Positions 1-6,217 of a stretch of DNA of 12,617 bases are shown one piece after another. The DNA lies in NCBI GenBank assembly GCA_030271595.1, contig JARXKO010000001.1:9600-22216 (forward strand), written 5' to 3'. A model generated the notes under the pieces. It saw only the letters and a list, made by a program, of their open reading frames with translations, was not told the DNA's origin and ran no database searches. The stretch is from Pseudomonadota bacterium. GTDB lineage: Bacteria > Pseudomonadota > Alphaproteobacteria > Sphingomonadales > Sphingomonadaceae. How positions within the stretch are numbered: the first letter of the stretch is position 1; each line of letters begins with the position of its first letter. The translations under genes were made by a program, and so were the position numbers.

Positions 1-707
1 ATTTCGACCGCGTCAGCGTCGACCTCATTTACGCTTTGCCCGGCGACGATGAAGCCAAATGGTCCGCCGATCTTGACCGTGCGCTGAAGCTCGGGACCAG
101 CCATTTGTCGCTTTATCAATTGACCATCGAGCCGGGGACCCGCTTCGCCAGCGATGTCGCCAAGGGCCGATTCAAACCGCTCGGCGACGAGCAAGCGGCA
201 GAATTGTTCGAACTCACTCAGGAGCGCAGCGCCGCCGCTGGCTTGCCAGCTTATGAAATCAGCAATCACGCCGCGCCGGGCGCGGAAAGCCGCCACAACC
301 TGACCTACTGGCGCTACGGCGACTATGCCGGGATCGGACCCGGAGCGCACGGCCGGCGGCAGGGCATGCGGACGATGCGCCACCGCAAGCCCGAGAACTT
401 CCTCGCCGCGGTGGCGCGCAATGGTCACGGCCATGCCGAGGAAGCCGTGCTGAGCCCGGTCGAGGCCGGCGACGAAGCCTTGGTCATGGGCCTGCGCCTG
501 GCCGAAGGGGTCGATGCCGACGCCATAGCCGCACGGGTCGGTGTCGGTCAGGTCGTCGACTGGCGGCGGGTCGACCGGCTCGTTGCTTCAGGGCACCTTA
601 GCCGCTGCGACGGAAGGATCGCGCTCACTGGACGCGGGCGCTTGCTGCTCGATCACATCCTCGGCGCGATCGCCGCGAGCGCGCCTATGGCTTCGGCGGT
701 TTGCTAG
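1..707 (+). CDS. hemW: HemW, radical SAM-family heme chaperone (C-terminal part, 5' end outside window)
   Basis: The reading frame is open from base 3 and ends at TAG 705-707, giving about 234 residues of a protein usually near 380. The first visible residues (FDRVSVDLIYALPGDDE) match the end of the radical SAM barrel in the HemW/HemN-like family, where the segment is usually VSVDLIYGLPGQ. Later landmarks are SHLSLYQLTIEPGT, EISNHA and YWRYGDYAGIGPGAHG, followed by the winged-helix-like C-terminal domain. The CxxxCxxC iron-sulfur motif would lie in the missing N-terminus. HemW proteins bind heme and pass it to target proteins; many older annotations call them oxygen-independent coproporphyrinogen oxidase, an activity HemW lacks. 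The last 23 bases overlap the end of the convergent gene on the - strand. Family assignment is firm; the individual function is inferred from homology. Confidence 0.93.
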   Translation, partial: FDRVSVDLIYALPGDDEAKWSADLDRALKLGTSHLSLYQLTIEPGTRFASDVAKGRFKPLGDEQAAELFELTQERSAAAGLPAYEISNHAAPGAESRHNLTYWRYGDYAGIGPGAHGRRQGMRTMRHRKPENFLAAVARNGHGHAEEAVLSPVEAGDEALVMGLRLAEGVDADAIAARVGVGQVVDWRRVDRLVASGHLSRCDGRIALTGRGRLLLDHILGAIAASAPMASAVC

Positions 708-1050
708 TTACGGCGGCGGCGGTCGGCGACTCGGCCCCGCCAACCATGAAGCGGTAGTGTTCGACCGGGCTCGAGACATAATCCTCGATCGTCAGATCGG
801 CGTCCGCGGCGGCGGCTTTCTTGGCCATTCCATTCTTGAGGTTGAAGGCCTGCAGGGCGCTCCGCAGCGAACCGATCTGAACGCCGCACGAACTGCGCAT
901 ATAGGCCTCGAAAGCGTCCGCACCGACATTTTCGGAGCGGGCCTTGTCGGCCGACGCGCGCATGCATTCGCGAAAAGCATCGCGCGGGACATTGATCACT
1001 GCCTGAAGCGCGGTCAGAGTGATCGTCGTGGCACCAACCAGTAGAATCAT
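685..1050 (-). CDS. Small hypothetical protein with N-terminal signal or membrane segment and two cysteines
   Basis: This is a 121-residue protein of no family I recognise. It starts at ATG 1050 behind a good ribosome-binding site (GGAG a few bases upstream, read on the - strand) and ends at TAG 687-685. Residues 1-20 are hydrophobic (MILLVGATTITLTALQAVIN) and could be a signal peptide or a single anchor, so the rest probably lies in the periplasm. The remainder is mainly helical by composition, with Cys29 (FRECM) and Cys55 (RSSCG) as possible disulfide partners. A conserved-looking core TIEDYVSSPVEHYRFMVGG is followed by an Ala/Pro/Lys-rich tail. The gene diverges from rsmI and its 3' end overlaps hemW tail to tail. 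The + strand frame over the same stretch (541-1044) has low-complexity Arg/Gly-rich content and is a shadow. Confidence 0.72.
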   Translation of the reverse strand: MILLVGATTITLTALQAVINVPRDAFRECMRASADKARSENVGADAFEAYMRSSCGVQIGSLRSALQAFNLKNGMAKKAAAADADLTIEDYVSSPVEHYRFMVGGAESPTAAAVTSKPPKP

Positions 1051-1077
1051 CGCTCCTCTCCCGGGAAACAGTCGATG

Positions 1078-1101
1078 AAGAGTCGCAGCATGACTCTTTT
1101 T
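1078..1101 (+). terminator. Hairpin plus T-run before rsmI (terminator or attenuator)
   Basis: AAGAGTC (1078-1084) and GACTCTT (1092-1098) form a perfect 7-bp stem with a 7-base loop, and T bases continue to 1101. This is the layout of a Rho-independent terminator for + strand transcription. It would stop hemW transcripts that run through the convergent gene. It sits only 29 bases before the rsmI ATG, so it could instead attenuate rsmI. Each arm also contains a GANTC site (1080-1084, 1092-1096). Confidence 0.5.
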
Positions 1102-1129
1102 CCGTTCGATTGGAAGGGGTTATTTGAAC

Positions 1130-1969
1130 ATGTCGGCCGCTGAAGGACTTGCCCCCGGGCTCTATGTCGTCGCGACTCCGATCGGCAATCTGGGCGATCT
1201 CACGGTCCGCGCCGCCGATGTCCTGGCGCGCGCCGACCTCATCCTTGCCGAAGACACGCGGGTCACCGGCAAATTGCTCGCCCATAGCGGTTCGAAGGTG
1301 CCGCTACGCCGCCACGACGATCATTCAAGCGACGACGAACGGGCGCGGGTGGTGGCGATGCTCGGCGACAAAGCGGTGGCTTTGGTCAGCGATGCCGGGA
1401 CGCCGCTGATTTCCGATCCCGGATACCGCCTGGTGCGCGATGCGCGGGCCGCCGGTCGGACCATCCATACGCTACCGGGACCGTGCGCCGCGATCGCCGC
1501 GCTGACGCTGGCCGGACTTCCGACCGACCGCTTCCTGTTCATCGGGTTCCTCCCGGCCAAGGCCAAGGCGCGGGCCGATGCCATCGCCGAAGTCGCGGGT
1601 CTGCGCGCCACTGTGCTGCTGTACGAAAGCGGGCCGCGGCTGGCGGCAACACTGGCAGCGCTGGCGCAGGGACTTGGGGACCGCGAGGCGGCGGTGGCGC
1701 GCGAAATCACCAAGCTTCACGAGGAATGCGTGAGCGGGAGCCTGAGCGACCTCGCCCGGCGCTATGCCAATTCACCGCCCAAGGGAGAAATCGTCATCGT
1801 CGTCGGCCCGCCGGCGGAGCAGGCCGAGGCCAGTGACGACGAGCTCGACCAGGCGCTTGACGAGGCGCTCAAGGATCGCTCGCCATCGCGCGCCGCGGCC
1901 GAGGTCGCAGAGCGGCTCGGGGTACCGCGCAAGCGCGCTTACGCCCGCGCACTCGAACGGTCGCAATGA
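1130..1969 (+). CDS. rsmI: RsmI, 16S rRNA (cytidine1402-2'-O)-methyltransferase
   Basis: RsmI uses S-adenosylmethionine to methylate the ribose 2'-OH of C1402 in the 16S rRNA decoding centre. The 279-residue product has the full set of family motifs: the N-terminal signature VVATPIGNLGDLT (about residues 13-25), AEDTRVT (40-46), the cofactor loop VSDAGTPLISDPG (about 87-99), LPGPCAA (about 112-118) and REITKLHEE (about 188-196). A C-terminal helical domain ends in AAEVAERLGVPRKRAYARALE, like the helix-turn-helix tail seen in many RsmI proteins. I choose ATG 1130 over the in-frame TTG 1124 because GGAAGGGG (1112-1119) is about 10 bases from the ATG but only 4 from the TTG. The stop codon overlaps the start of yraN in ATGA, which suggests translational coupling. 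No core motif appears to be missing. Confidence 0.96.
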   Translation: MSAAEGLAPGLYVVATPIGNLGDLTVRAADVLARADLILAEDTRVTGKLLAHSGSKVPLRRHDDHSSDDERARVVAMLGDKAVALVSDAGTPLISDPGYRLVRDARAAGRTIHTLPGPCAAIAALTLAGLPTDRFLFIGFLPAKAKARADAIAEVAGLRATVLLYESGPRLAATLAALAQGLGDREAAVAREITKLHEECVSGSLSDLARRYANSPPKGEIVIVVGPPAEQAEASDDELDQALDEALKDRSPSRAAAEVAERLGVPRKRAYARALERSQ

Positions 1970-2316
1970 CCCGCCGGGCGGCCGAACAGCGCGGCCGCGG
2001 CGCCGAGACACTGGCGTGCTGGTATCTGCGCCTCAAGGGGTGGCGGATCCTTGCCCGCCGGGCCCGCGTTGCGGGCGGCGAAGTCGACATCGTGGCGCGG
2101 CGCGGCCGCACTGTCGCCTTTGTCGAAGTCAAGGCGCGCTCAAGTCTCGATTCGGCAGGACTGGCGCTCGACCGCCACCGCCTCAAGCGAGTCGCGGCGG
2201 CCGCCGAACAGCTCGCCCCGCGCTTCGCCCGCGACGGCGACTCCGTGCGCATCGACGCGTTGTTCATCGTCCCCGGGCGCTGGCCGCGCCACCTCGCCAA
2301 TGTCTGGCTGGGTTAG
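1966..2316 (+). CDS. yraN: YraN (UPF0102) family protein, nuclease-fold
   Basis: A 116-residue protein of the UPF0102/YraN family, whose exact role is not settled. The fold is related to PD-(D/E)xK nucleases. Visible landmarks are RGAETLA (11-17), the acidic pair in GEVDIVA (38-44, Glu39 and Asp41) and VEVKAR (53-58, Glu54 and Lys56), which together make the nuclease-like catalytic triad, then the C-terminal RIDALFIVPG. All expected residues are present and the length is normal. Its ATG overlaps the rsmI stop (ATGA at 1966-1969), so the two genes are almost certainly co-transcribed and translationally coupled. The pairing rsmI-yraN is common in Proteobacteria. A stretch of 102 bases containing an inverted repeat separates it from gshB. 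Confidence 0.9.
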   Translation: MTRRAAEQRGRGAETLACWYLRLKGWRILARRARVAGGEVDIVARRGRTVAFVEVKARSSLDSAGLALDRHRLKRVAAAAEQLAPRFARDGDSVRIDALFIVPGRWPRHLANVWLG

Positions 2317-2327
2317 ACGGAGGGAAA

Positions 2328-2409
2328 CCGTTCGCCCGAGCTTGTCGAAGCCGTGCCCTTCTTATAGCGCCGGGACAGGACAGCCCTTCGACATGCTCAG
2401 GGCGAACGG
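2328..2409. repeat. Dispersed inverted repeat of sphingomonad type between yraN and gshB
   Basis: The left arm is 2328-2350 (CCGTTCGCCC then GAGCTTGTCGAAG) and the right arm is 2386-2409 (CTTCGACATGCTCAGGG then CGAACGG). The arms are reverse complements apart from one single-base gap and one A/T mismatch. The spacer is 35 bases. I recognise these arms as the kind of intergenic palindromic repeat found in many copies in Sphingomonadales, but copy number cannot be tested here and no second copy is in this window. The right arm ends exactly where the gshB ribosome-binding site GGAG (2408-2411) begins, so the folded stem would contain the first two bases of that site. Confidence 0.72.
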
Positions 2410-2418
2410 AGTGAATCA

Positions 2419-3378
2419 ATGGCCCTTCGCGTCGCCGTCCAGATGGACCCATTGGAATCGATCGGTATCGCCGGCGATTCGACCTTCGCGCTGATGCTCA
2501 AGGCGCAGAGCCTGGGTCACGAATTATTCCATTATCTCGCCGGCGACCTGACCTATGAGGACGGACGGCTTTACGCCGGCGCTCACCGGGTCAGCGTCAA
2601 AGCGGTCGAGGGCGATCATTTCAGCCTCGGCGAGTTCGCTGTCCTCGACCTTGGCAGCGATGTCGACGTGGTGCTGATGCGCCAGGACCCGCCGTTCGAC
2701 CTTGGCTACATCACCGCCACCCATTTGCTCGAACGGATCGCGGGCGAGACATTGGTGGTCAACGATCCCAAATCCGTCCGCGACTGCCCCGAGAAATTGT
2801 TTGTTCTGGATTTCGCGCGCTTCATGCCGCCGACGATGATCACCCGGTCGCTGGGCGCGGCGCGCAAGTTCCTTGCAAGCCACGGCGCGGCGGTACTCAA
2901 GCCGCTCCACGGCAATGCCGGCAAGGCGGTCTTCAAGATCGAGCGCGAGGGCGCCAATCTGGCGGCGCTGATGGAGCTGTTCAACGCCACCTATCGCGAA
3001 CCGCACATAATTCAGGCGTTCGTCCCCGAAGTCGCCCAGGGGGACAAAAGGATCATCCTCATCGATGGCAAGGTCACGGGCGCGATCAACCGCTTGCCGG
3101 CGAAAGGCGAAATCCGCTCGAACCTCGCGGCGGGTGGCCACGCTTCGGCGACCGAGCTGACGGAAACCGAGCGCGAAATCTGCGCGTCTTTGGGACCCGA
3201 GCTCAAGCGGCGCGGCCTGCTGTTCGTCGGGATCGACGTGATCGGGGGGCGCTGGCTGACCGAGATCAACGTCACCTCGCCGACCGGAATCGTCGCCGTC
3301 GACGCCTTCAACGGCAGCGATACGCCCGGACTAATCTGGGACGCGATCGCGCGAAAAGTCGCGGCGCGCTCGAAATAA
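2419..3378 (+). CDS. gshB: Glutathione synthetase
   Basis: GshB joins gamma-glutamylcysteine and glycine at the expense of ATP, the last step of glutathione synthesis in the cytoplasm. The 319-residue product has the normal length and the prokaryotic GSH synthetase layout: an N-terminal domain starting LRVAVQMDPLESI, MRQDPPFD (87-94), NDPKSVRDCPEKLF (115-128), then the ATP-grasp domain with KPLHGNAG (161-168) for the phosphate loop, the lid and substrate loop ending in AAGGH (237-241), GIDVIG (271-276) and the metal-binding TEINVTSPTG (281-290, Glu282 and Asn284). The phosphate loop differs from the Enterobacterial KPLDGMGG, but such variation is common outside that group. ATG 2419 has GGAG at 2408-2411, 7 bases upstream. 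The gene follows rsmI-yraN, probably in the same transcript unless the repeat between them interrupts it. Confidence 0.97.
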   Translation: MALRVAVQMDPLESIGIAGDSTFALMLKAQSLGHELFHYLAGDLTYEDGRLYAGAHRVSVKAVEGDHFSLGEFAVLDLGSDVDVVLMRQDPPFDLGYITATHLLERIAGETLVVNDPKSVRDCPEKLFVLDFARFMPPTMITRSLGAARKFLASHGAAVLKPLHGNAGKAVFKIEREGANLAALMELFNATYREPHIIQAFVPEVAQGDKRIILIDGKVTGAINRLPAKGEIRSNLAAGGHASATELTETEREICASLGPELKRRGLLFVGIDVIGGRWLTEINVTSPTGIVAVDAFNGSDTPGLIWDAIARKVAARSK

Positions 3379-3488
3379 CTTCCATTTCGGAGTTGTGACG
3401 CCGCGAAAACCGCCAGAAATCACGGTTACCGATCTGTCCAACATGGCTGTTTAGGACTCTGTTTACGCGGCTGGCATAGCGATGAAGC

Positions 3489-3531
3489 GTCGCGGGGCGC
3501 TGGTTGCCCCACTAACTGGCCGTCCCGCGAC
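3489..3531 (+). terminator. Stem-loop between convergent gshB and xerC
   Basis: GTCGCGGGGCG (3489-3499) pairs with CGTCCCGCGAC (3521-3531) over 11 bp with one G-U pair on the + strand RNA. A competing inner hairpin, GGGGC (3494-3498) with GCCCC (3506-3510), shares bases with the outer stem. There is no T-run on either strand, so this is at best a non-canonical terminator for gshB, whose stop lies 110 bases upstream. The rest of the 176-base stretch 3379-3554 holds no gene that I can support. Confidence 0.35.
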
Positions 3532-3554
3532 AGCCTTCCCCCCAATCGAACTCC

Positions 3555-4496
3555 TCAGGCGCGCGGGTGGGCGTGGCGATAGACGTCGAGCAGACGAGCG
3601 GCATCAACCGCGGTGTAAATCTGGGTCGACGACAGGCTGGCATGGCCGAGCAGTTCCTGAAGCGAGCGCAGATCGGCCCCGCGGGCCAGCAAATGGGTCG
3701 CGAAGCTGTGGCGCAAGGCGTGCGGCGTGAGGCTGTCGGGCAGGCCCAGGCGGCGGCGCGCAGCAGCGACCACCCGGCGGACGAGGTCGGGGTTGAGCGG
3801 GCCGCCGCGAGCGCCCTTGAACAGCGGCGTATCGCCGCTCAGCGGATAGGGGCAGGCGGCGGCATAATGTTCGATCGCCTGTTTGACCATCGCGACAATT
3901 GGCACCACCCGGGTCTTGGCGCGCTTGCCCGTGACCCGCAGGGTGGCGCCGATCGGCAAATCGCGAGCAGTCAGCGACAGCGCCTCGGCGACCCGCAGCC
4001 CGGCACCATAAAGCAGCAACAGGATGGCAAGATCGCGCGCGCCGATCCACGGCTCGCTGGCCGCGGCTCCGGCATCCTCGGCGAGGCTGACGGCGTCTTC
4101 GGGCGAGGCCGGGCGCGGCAAGGTACGCGGTCGCTTGGGTGCCCGGATCCTGGGCAGCTGGGCATGATTGCCGGTGCTTTCGGCCGCATAATTGAGGAAT
4201 GCGCGCACCCCCGACAGCTCGCGCCCCGCCGAAGCCGCGCCAAGCCCTTCGGCGCGGCGGTGAGCAAGGAAGGCGCGCAGATCGGTCGAGCCGAGGCCCA
4301 ATAGCGAGTCGCCGGCCACGGCTTCGCCGCGATACAGGCCGAGGAAATCGATCAGCCGATGCGCGGTCGCGACATAGGCGCGCACGGTATGCGCCGAGCG
4401 GCGGCGGTCGTGTTGAAGGTAACTGGCCCAGCGTCCGGCCAGATCATGGGCCGGATGGCGGTCCGTTGCGGTCAGTCTGTCGGCGCTGTCAGCCAC
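3555..4496 (-). CDS. xerC: XerC, site-specific tyrosine recombinase
   Basis: XerC acts with XerD to resolve chromosome dimers at the dif site. The 313-residue product has an N-terminal SAM-like DNA-binding domain (about 18-105, with SAHTVRAY at 34-41) and a C-terminal catalytic domain. All catalytic residues are visible: Arg168 in GAGLRVAEAL, Lys191 or Lys194 in GKRAKTRVVP, His259 and Arg262 in HALRHSFATHLL, His285 in LLGHASLSSTQIY, and the nucleophile Tyr294. The spacing H-3-R-23-H-9-Y is that of E. coli XerD. I choose GTG 4496 because it gives a normal N-terminus; the open frame runs on to 4622 but the extension is Arg/Pro-rich and lies inside the DUF484 gene. The start overlaps the end of the DUF484 gene by 25 bases. 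XerD or a phage-type integrase are alternatives, but the DUF484 neighbour supports XerC. Confidence 0.93.
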   Translation of the reverse strand: MADSADRLTATDRHPAHDLAGRWASYLQHDRRRSAHTVRAYVATAHRLIDFLGLYRGEAVAGDSLLGLGSTDLRAFLAHRRAEGLGAASAGRELSGVRAFLNYAAESTGNHAQLPRIRAPKRPRTLPRPASPEDAVSLAEDAGAAASEPWIGARDLAILLLLYGAGLRVAEALSLTARDLPIGATLRVTGKRAKTRVVPIVAMVKQAIEHYAAACPYPLSGDTPLFKGARGGPLNPDLVRRVVAAARRRLGLPDSLTPHALRHSFATHLLARGADLRSLQELLGHASLSSTQIYTAVDAARLLDVYRHAHPRA

Positions 4497-5041
4497 CGCG
4501 CCAGCATAGCGGCAAGGCTGCGGCCTAGGAACCGCAACAATATCGCGCCGTGGCGGGTGTCGGGGCTGAGCGCGTCGCGCTGCCCCAGGAGGAGGAGCCC
4601 GCGCGGCAGGCCGGCGCCGCAATCGACCGCGATCAACGCCTCGGCGCGGATGGTCTTGCTCATCGGGCCGAACAGCGGATGGCCGCGCGCGACCCCGCGC
4701 ATCTCGACATCGCCGACCTGGCTGATCGAGCGCTCGAGCAGGCGCGGCTCGATCCGCTGGACTCCATGGCAGTCGGCGCGAAAGCCGTCGCCGCCGATGA
4801 TCAGCGCGAAAGCGACCGAGTCGAGGCCCAGAATAAGCGGCCAGTCCTCAGTCACGACCGCCACCAATTGTTCGATCCCGCCAGCGCCGATCGCCGCGAG
4901 CACCGCTTCGTGGATCGAGGCGACCGCGCCCGAATGGCCGCGGGCGAAGGCGATCAGGTCGGCGCGCGCCTCCTCGGCCGCGCCAAGCCGCTCGCGCAAT
5001 CGGGCCAGTGCCCGGTCCTCGAAGGGAATGACCGTCGCCAT
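4472..5041 (-). CDS. DUF484 family protein (GAF-like), upstream partner of xerC
   Basis: A 189-residue protein of the DUF484 family, predicted to have a GAF-like fold and without an established function. The gene often lies next to xerC, as in E. coli (yigA). The N-terminus MATVIPFEDRALARLRERL is helical, followed by ARGHSGAVASIHEAVLAAI and then an alternating sheet/helix domain containing WPLILGLDSVAFALII, IRAEALIAVDCG, PRGLLLLGQRDA and FLGRSLAAML at the end. The open frame extends to 5140, but the extra 33 residues are Ala/Arg/Pro-rich and I take the ATG at 5041, where the family's N-terminus begins. The ribosome-binding site is weak. A TTAACCGT motif lies 22 bases upstream of the start. 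The stop (4474-4472) falls inside the first codons of xerC, so the pair is one operon. Confidence 0.85.
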   Translation of the reverse strand: MATVIPFEDRALARLRERLGAAEEARADLIAFARGHSGAVASIHEAVLAAIGAGGIEQLVAVVTEDWPLILGLDSVAFALIIGGDGFRADCHGVQRIEPRLLERSISQVGDVEMRGVARGHPLFGPMSKTIRAEALIAVDCGAGLPRGLLLLGQRDALSPDTRHGAILLRFLGRSLAAMLARWLTAPTD

Positions 5042-5062
5042 GGCGCAAGGTCTAGCGCCGCA

Positions 5063-5070
5063 ACGGTTAA
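5063..5070 (-). promoter_or_regulatory. TTAACCGT, CtrA-like half-site upstream of DUF484-xerC
   Basis: On the - strand TTAACCGT occupies 5070-5063, 22 bases before the DUF484 start. It differs by one base from TTAACCAT, known as a CtrA half-site in Caulobacter. It is close to the start codon for an activator site, so repression or chance are both possible. An identical octamer stands before flp (5417-5410). Confidence 0.25.
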
Positions 5071-5112
5071 GATCCGGTGGCCGCGCAGCGCCGCGAGCGC
5101 CGCTCAAACGCA

Positions 5113-5146
5113 AAGCGGCGGCGCCTTTCGGCACCGCCACCCGCTT
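5113..5146 (-). terminator. Likely terminator downstream of flp
   Basis: Read on the - strand, GGCGGTGCC, a GAAA loop (a stable GNRA tetraloop) and GGCGCCGCC form a 9-bp stem (5138-5130 with 5125-5117) containing one G-U pair. AAGC (5146-5143) and GCTT (5116-5113) can add four pairs across a 4-base bulge. It starts 17 bases past the flp stop codon. The bases after it are only moderately T-rich (GCTTTGCGTTTG), so it is a strong hairpin but not a perfect intrinsic terminator. Confidence 0.5.
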
Positions 5147-5163
5147 CGCTTAAGCCGCAAAGC

Positions 5164-5322
5164 TTAGAGCGAGTTCGAAACGTTATTGAAGGTCGTGCCG
5201 AGCTTTACGCCGATGCTCTGCATGGCGCCAATGGCGGCCACCGCAATGAGGGCGGCGATCAGGCCGTATTCAATGGCGGTCGCACCCTTTTGGTTACGAA
5301 TCAGCTTCAGAAATTTGCTCAT
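5164..5322 (-). CDS. flp: Flp/PilA-type (type IVb) pilin
   Basis: A 52-residue pilin precursor, the major subunit of Flp/Tad pili used in surface attachment. It starts at ATG 5322 and ends at TAA 5166-5164. The leader MSKFLKLIRNQKG is followed by the processing site G13|A14, then ATAIEYGLIAALIAVAAIG. Glu18 (+5) and Tyr19 (+6) of the mature protein are the diagnostic Flp residues recognised by the prepilin peptidase. The hydrophobic helix spans about 14-36 and the short tail ends in LGTTFNNVSNSL. The ribosome-binding site is GGGAG about 9 bases upstream. It is probably transcribed alone: 145 bases separate it from the transaldolase upstream, and a strong hairpin follows. The other Tad genes in the window are 1.7 kb away, so it is detached from them. 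Confidence 0.93.
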   Translation of the reverse strand: MSKFLKLIRNQKGATAIEYGLIAALIAVAAIGAMQSIGVKLGTTFNNVSNSL

Positions 5323-5395
5323 GTCGGGCTCCCTAGCTCCACAATAGAGGCGTCAACTCTGCCCCGGACTGCAGGTGTGTTTGCAGCTTGCGGTC

Positions 5396-5417
5396 ATTTT
5401 AGGGTGCGGACGGTTAA
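5396..5417 (-). promoter_or_regulatory. Putative flp promoter with CtrA-like half-site
   Basis: On the - strand TTAACCGT (5417-5410) lies in the -35 area and TAAAAT (5401-5396) looks like a -10 box, 74 bases before the flp ATG. CtrA-activated promoters carry TTAA elements in the -35 area, and pilA of Caulobacter, which encodes the same kind of pilin, is CtrA-dependent. There is no second TTAA at the canonical 7-base spacing, so this would be a half-site. A T6 run just upstream (5421-5416) could also help terminate the transaldolase transcript, but I see only a weak stem before it. Confidence 0.35.
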
Positions 5418-5467
5418 AAAAGTCTTTCGCGCGAGCGTATCCGAAACATTAAATTTCGCGCCCTCGA

Positions 5468-6121
5468 TCAGGCGATTTTCTGTCCCGTCGATTGCCAATC
5501 CTTGAGGAAGCTGGCGAGTCCGGCGTCGGTCAGCGGATGTTTGAACAATTGCCAGATGACCGCCGGCGGCGCGGTCATTACATCGGCGCCGATCTTGGCG
5601 GCTTCGAGGACGTGGATCGGGCTGCGCACGCTGGCGACCAGGATTTGCGTCGAGAAGTCATAATTGTCGTAAATCATCCGGATGTCGGAAATGAGTTCCA
5701 TCCCCGGCTGCCCGATATCGTCCAGACGGCCGACGAAGGGGGAAATGAAGCTGGCGCCGGCTTTGGCTGCAAGGAGCGCCTGGTTGGCCGAGAAACACAG
5801 GGTCACATTGACCATGGTGCCGTCCCCGCTGAGCTTCTTGCAGGTCTTGAGCCCATCGGGCGTGAGCGGCACCTTGATCGTAATATTGTCAGCGATTTTC
5901 CGCAGGCGCTCGGCTTCCTTCATCATCCCGGCATGATCGAGCGCGACGACCTCGGCCGAGACCGGGCCGCTCACGACCTTGGCAATCTCAGTGACCACCT
6001 CGATGAAGTCGCGACCGGATTTCTTGACCAACGATGGATTGGTGGTGACCCCGTCGAGGAGCCCGCTCGAGGCGAGTTCGCGGATGTCGGCGATGTCGGC
6101 GGTGTCGGCGAAAAATTTCAT
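5468..6121 (-). CDS. tal: Transaldolase, short (TalC/FSA-like) type
   Basis: A 217-residue class I aldolase of the small transaldolase/fructose-6-phosphate aldolase family, which moves a dihydroxyacetone unit between sugar phosphates in the pentose phosphate pathway. It starts [15 protein letters not shown] at ATG 6121; the open frame continues upstream to 6748 but that part is antisense to the crotonase gene. Landmarks are [10 protein letters not shown] (23-32), the Schiff-base Lys83 in [31 protein letters not shown] (105-123), [11 protein letters not shown] (127-137) and SVRSP (165-169). Two residues separate the activities: Glu57 (SAEVVA) and Phe129 (SPFV) are transaldolase-like, where fructose-6-phosphate aldolase has Gln and Tyr. 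I therefore call transaldolase. The gene stands alone, diverging from the crotonase gene with 96 bases between them. Confidence 0.92.
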   Translation of the reverse strand: MKFFADTADIADIRELASSGLLDGVTTNPSLVKKSGRDFIEVVTEIAKVVSGPVSAEVVALDHAGMMKEAERLRKIADNITIKVPLTPDGLKTCKKLSGDGTMVNVTLCFSANQALLAAKAGASFISPFVGRLDDIGQPGMELISDIRMIYDNYDFSTQILVASVRSPIHVLEAAKIGADVMTAPPAVIWQLFKHPLTDAGLASFLKDWQSTGQKIA

Positions 6122-6217
6122 GGGATTTGCGCGAGTCCGGGCTTTGGTCGATTGGAAAGCGAACGAATAGCCGGTGCGGCGCCGTCCGTCACCCGATTCG
6201 AAGGAGCTGGCGACGAA

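Noticed and set aside
3379..3554. Possible small RNA or dif site near xerC
   Set aside because: I see a stem-loop but no promoter-terminator pair typical of a small RNA and nothing like the dif 28-mer with its two 11-base arms.
3482..3730. 82-residue + strand frame between gshB and xerC
   Set aside because: Arg-rich, mostly antisense to xerC, no ribosome-binding site.
5323..5467. Intrinsic terminator for the transaldolase before the T6 run
   Set aside because: The only stem I can draw (TTTCG with CGAAA, 12-base loop) is too weak to support a call.
5492..6217. Long + strand extension that would make the crotonase a 497-residue fusion
   Set aside because: It is exactly antisense to the transaldolase, has no family features, and ATG 6218 has AAGGAG and the family's N-terminus.
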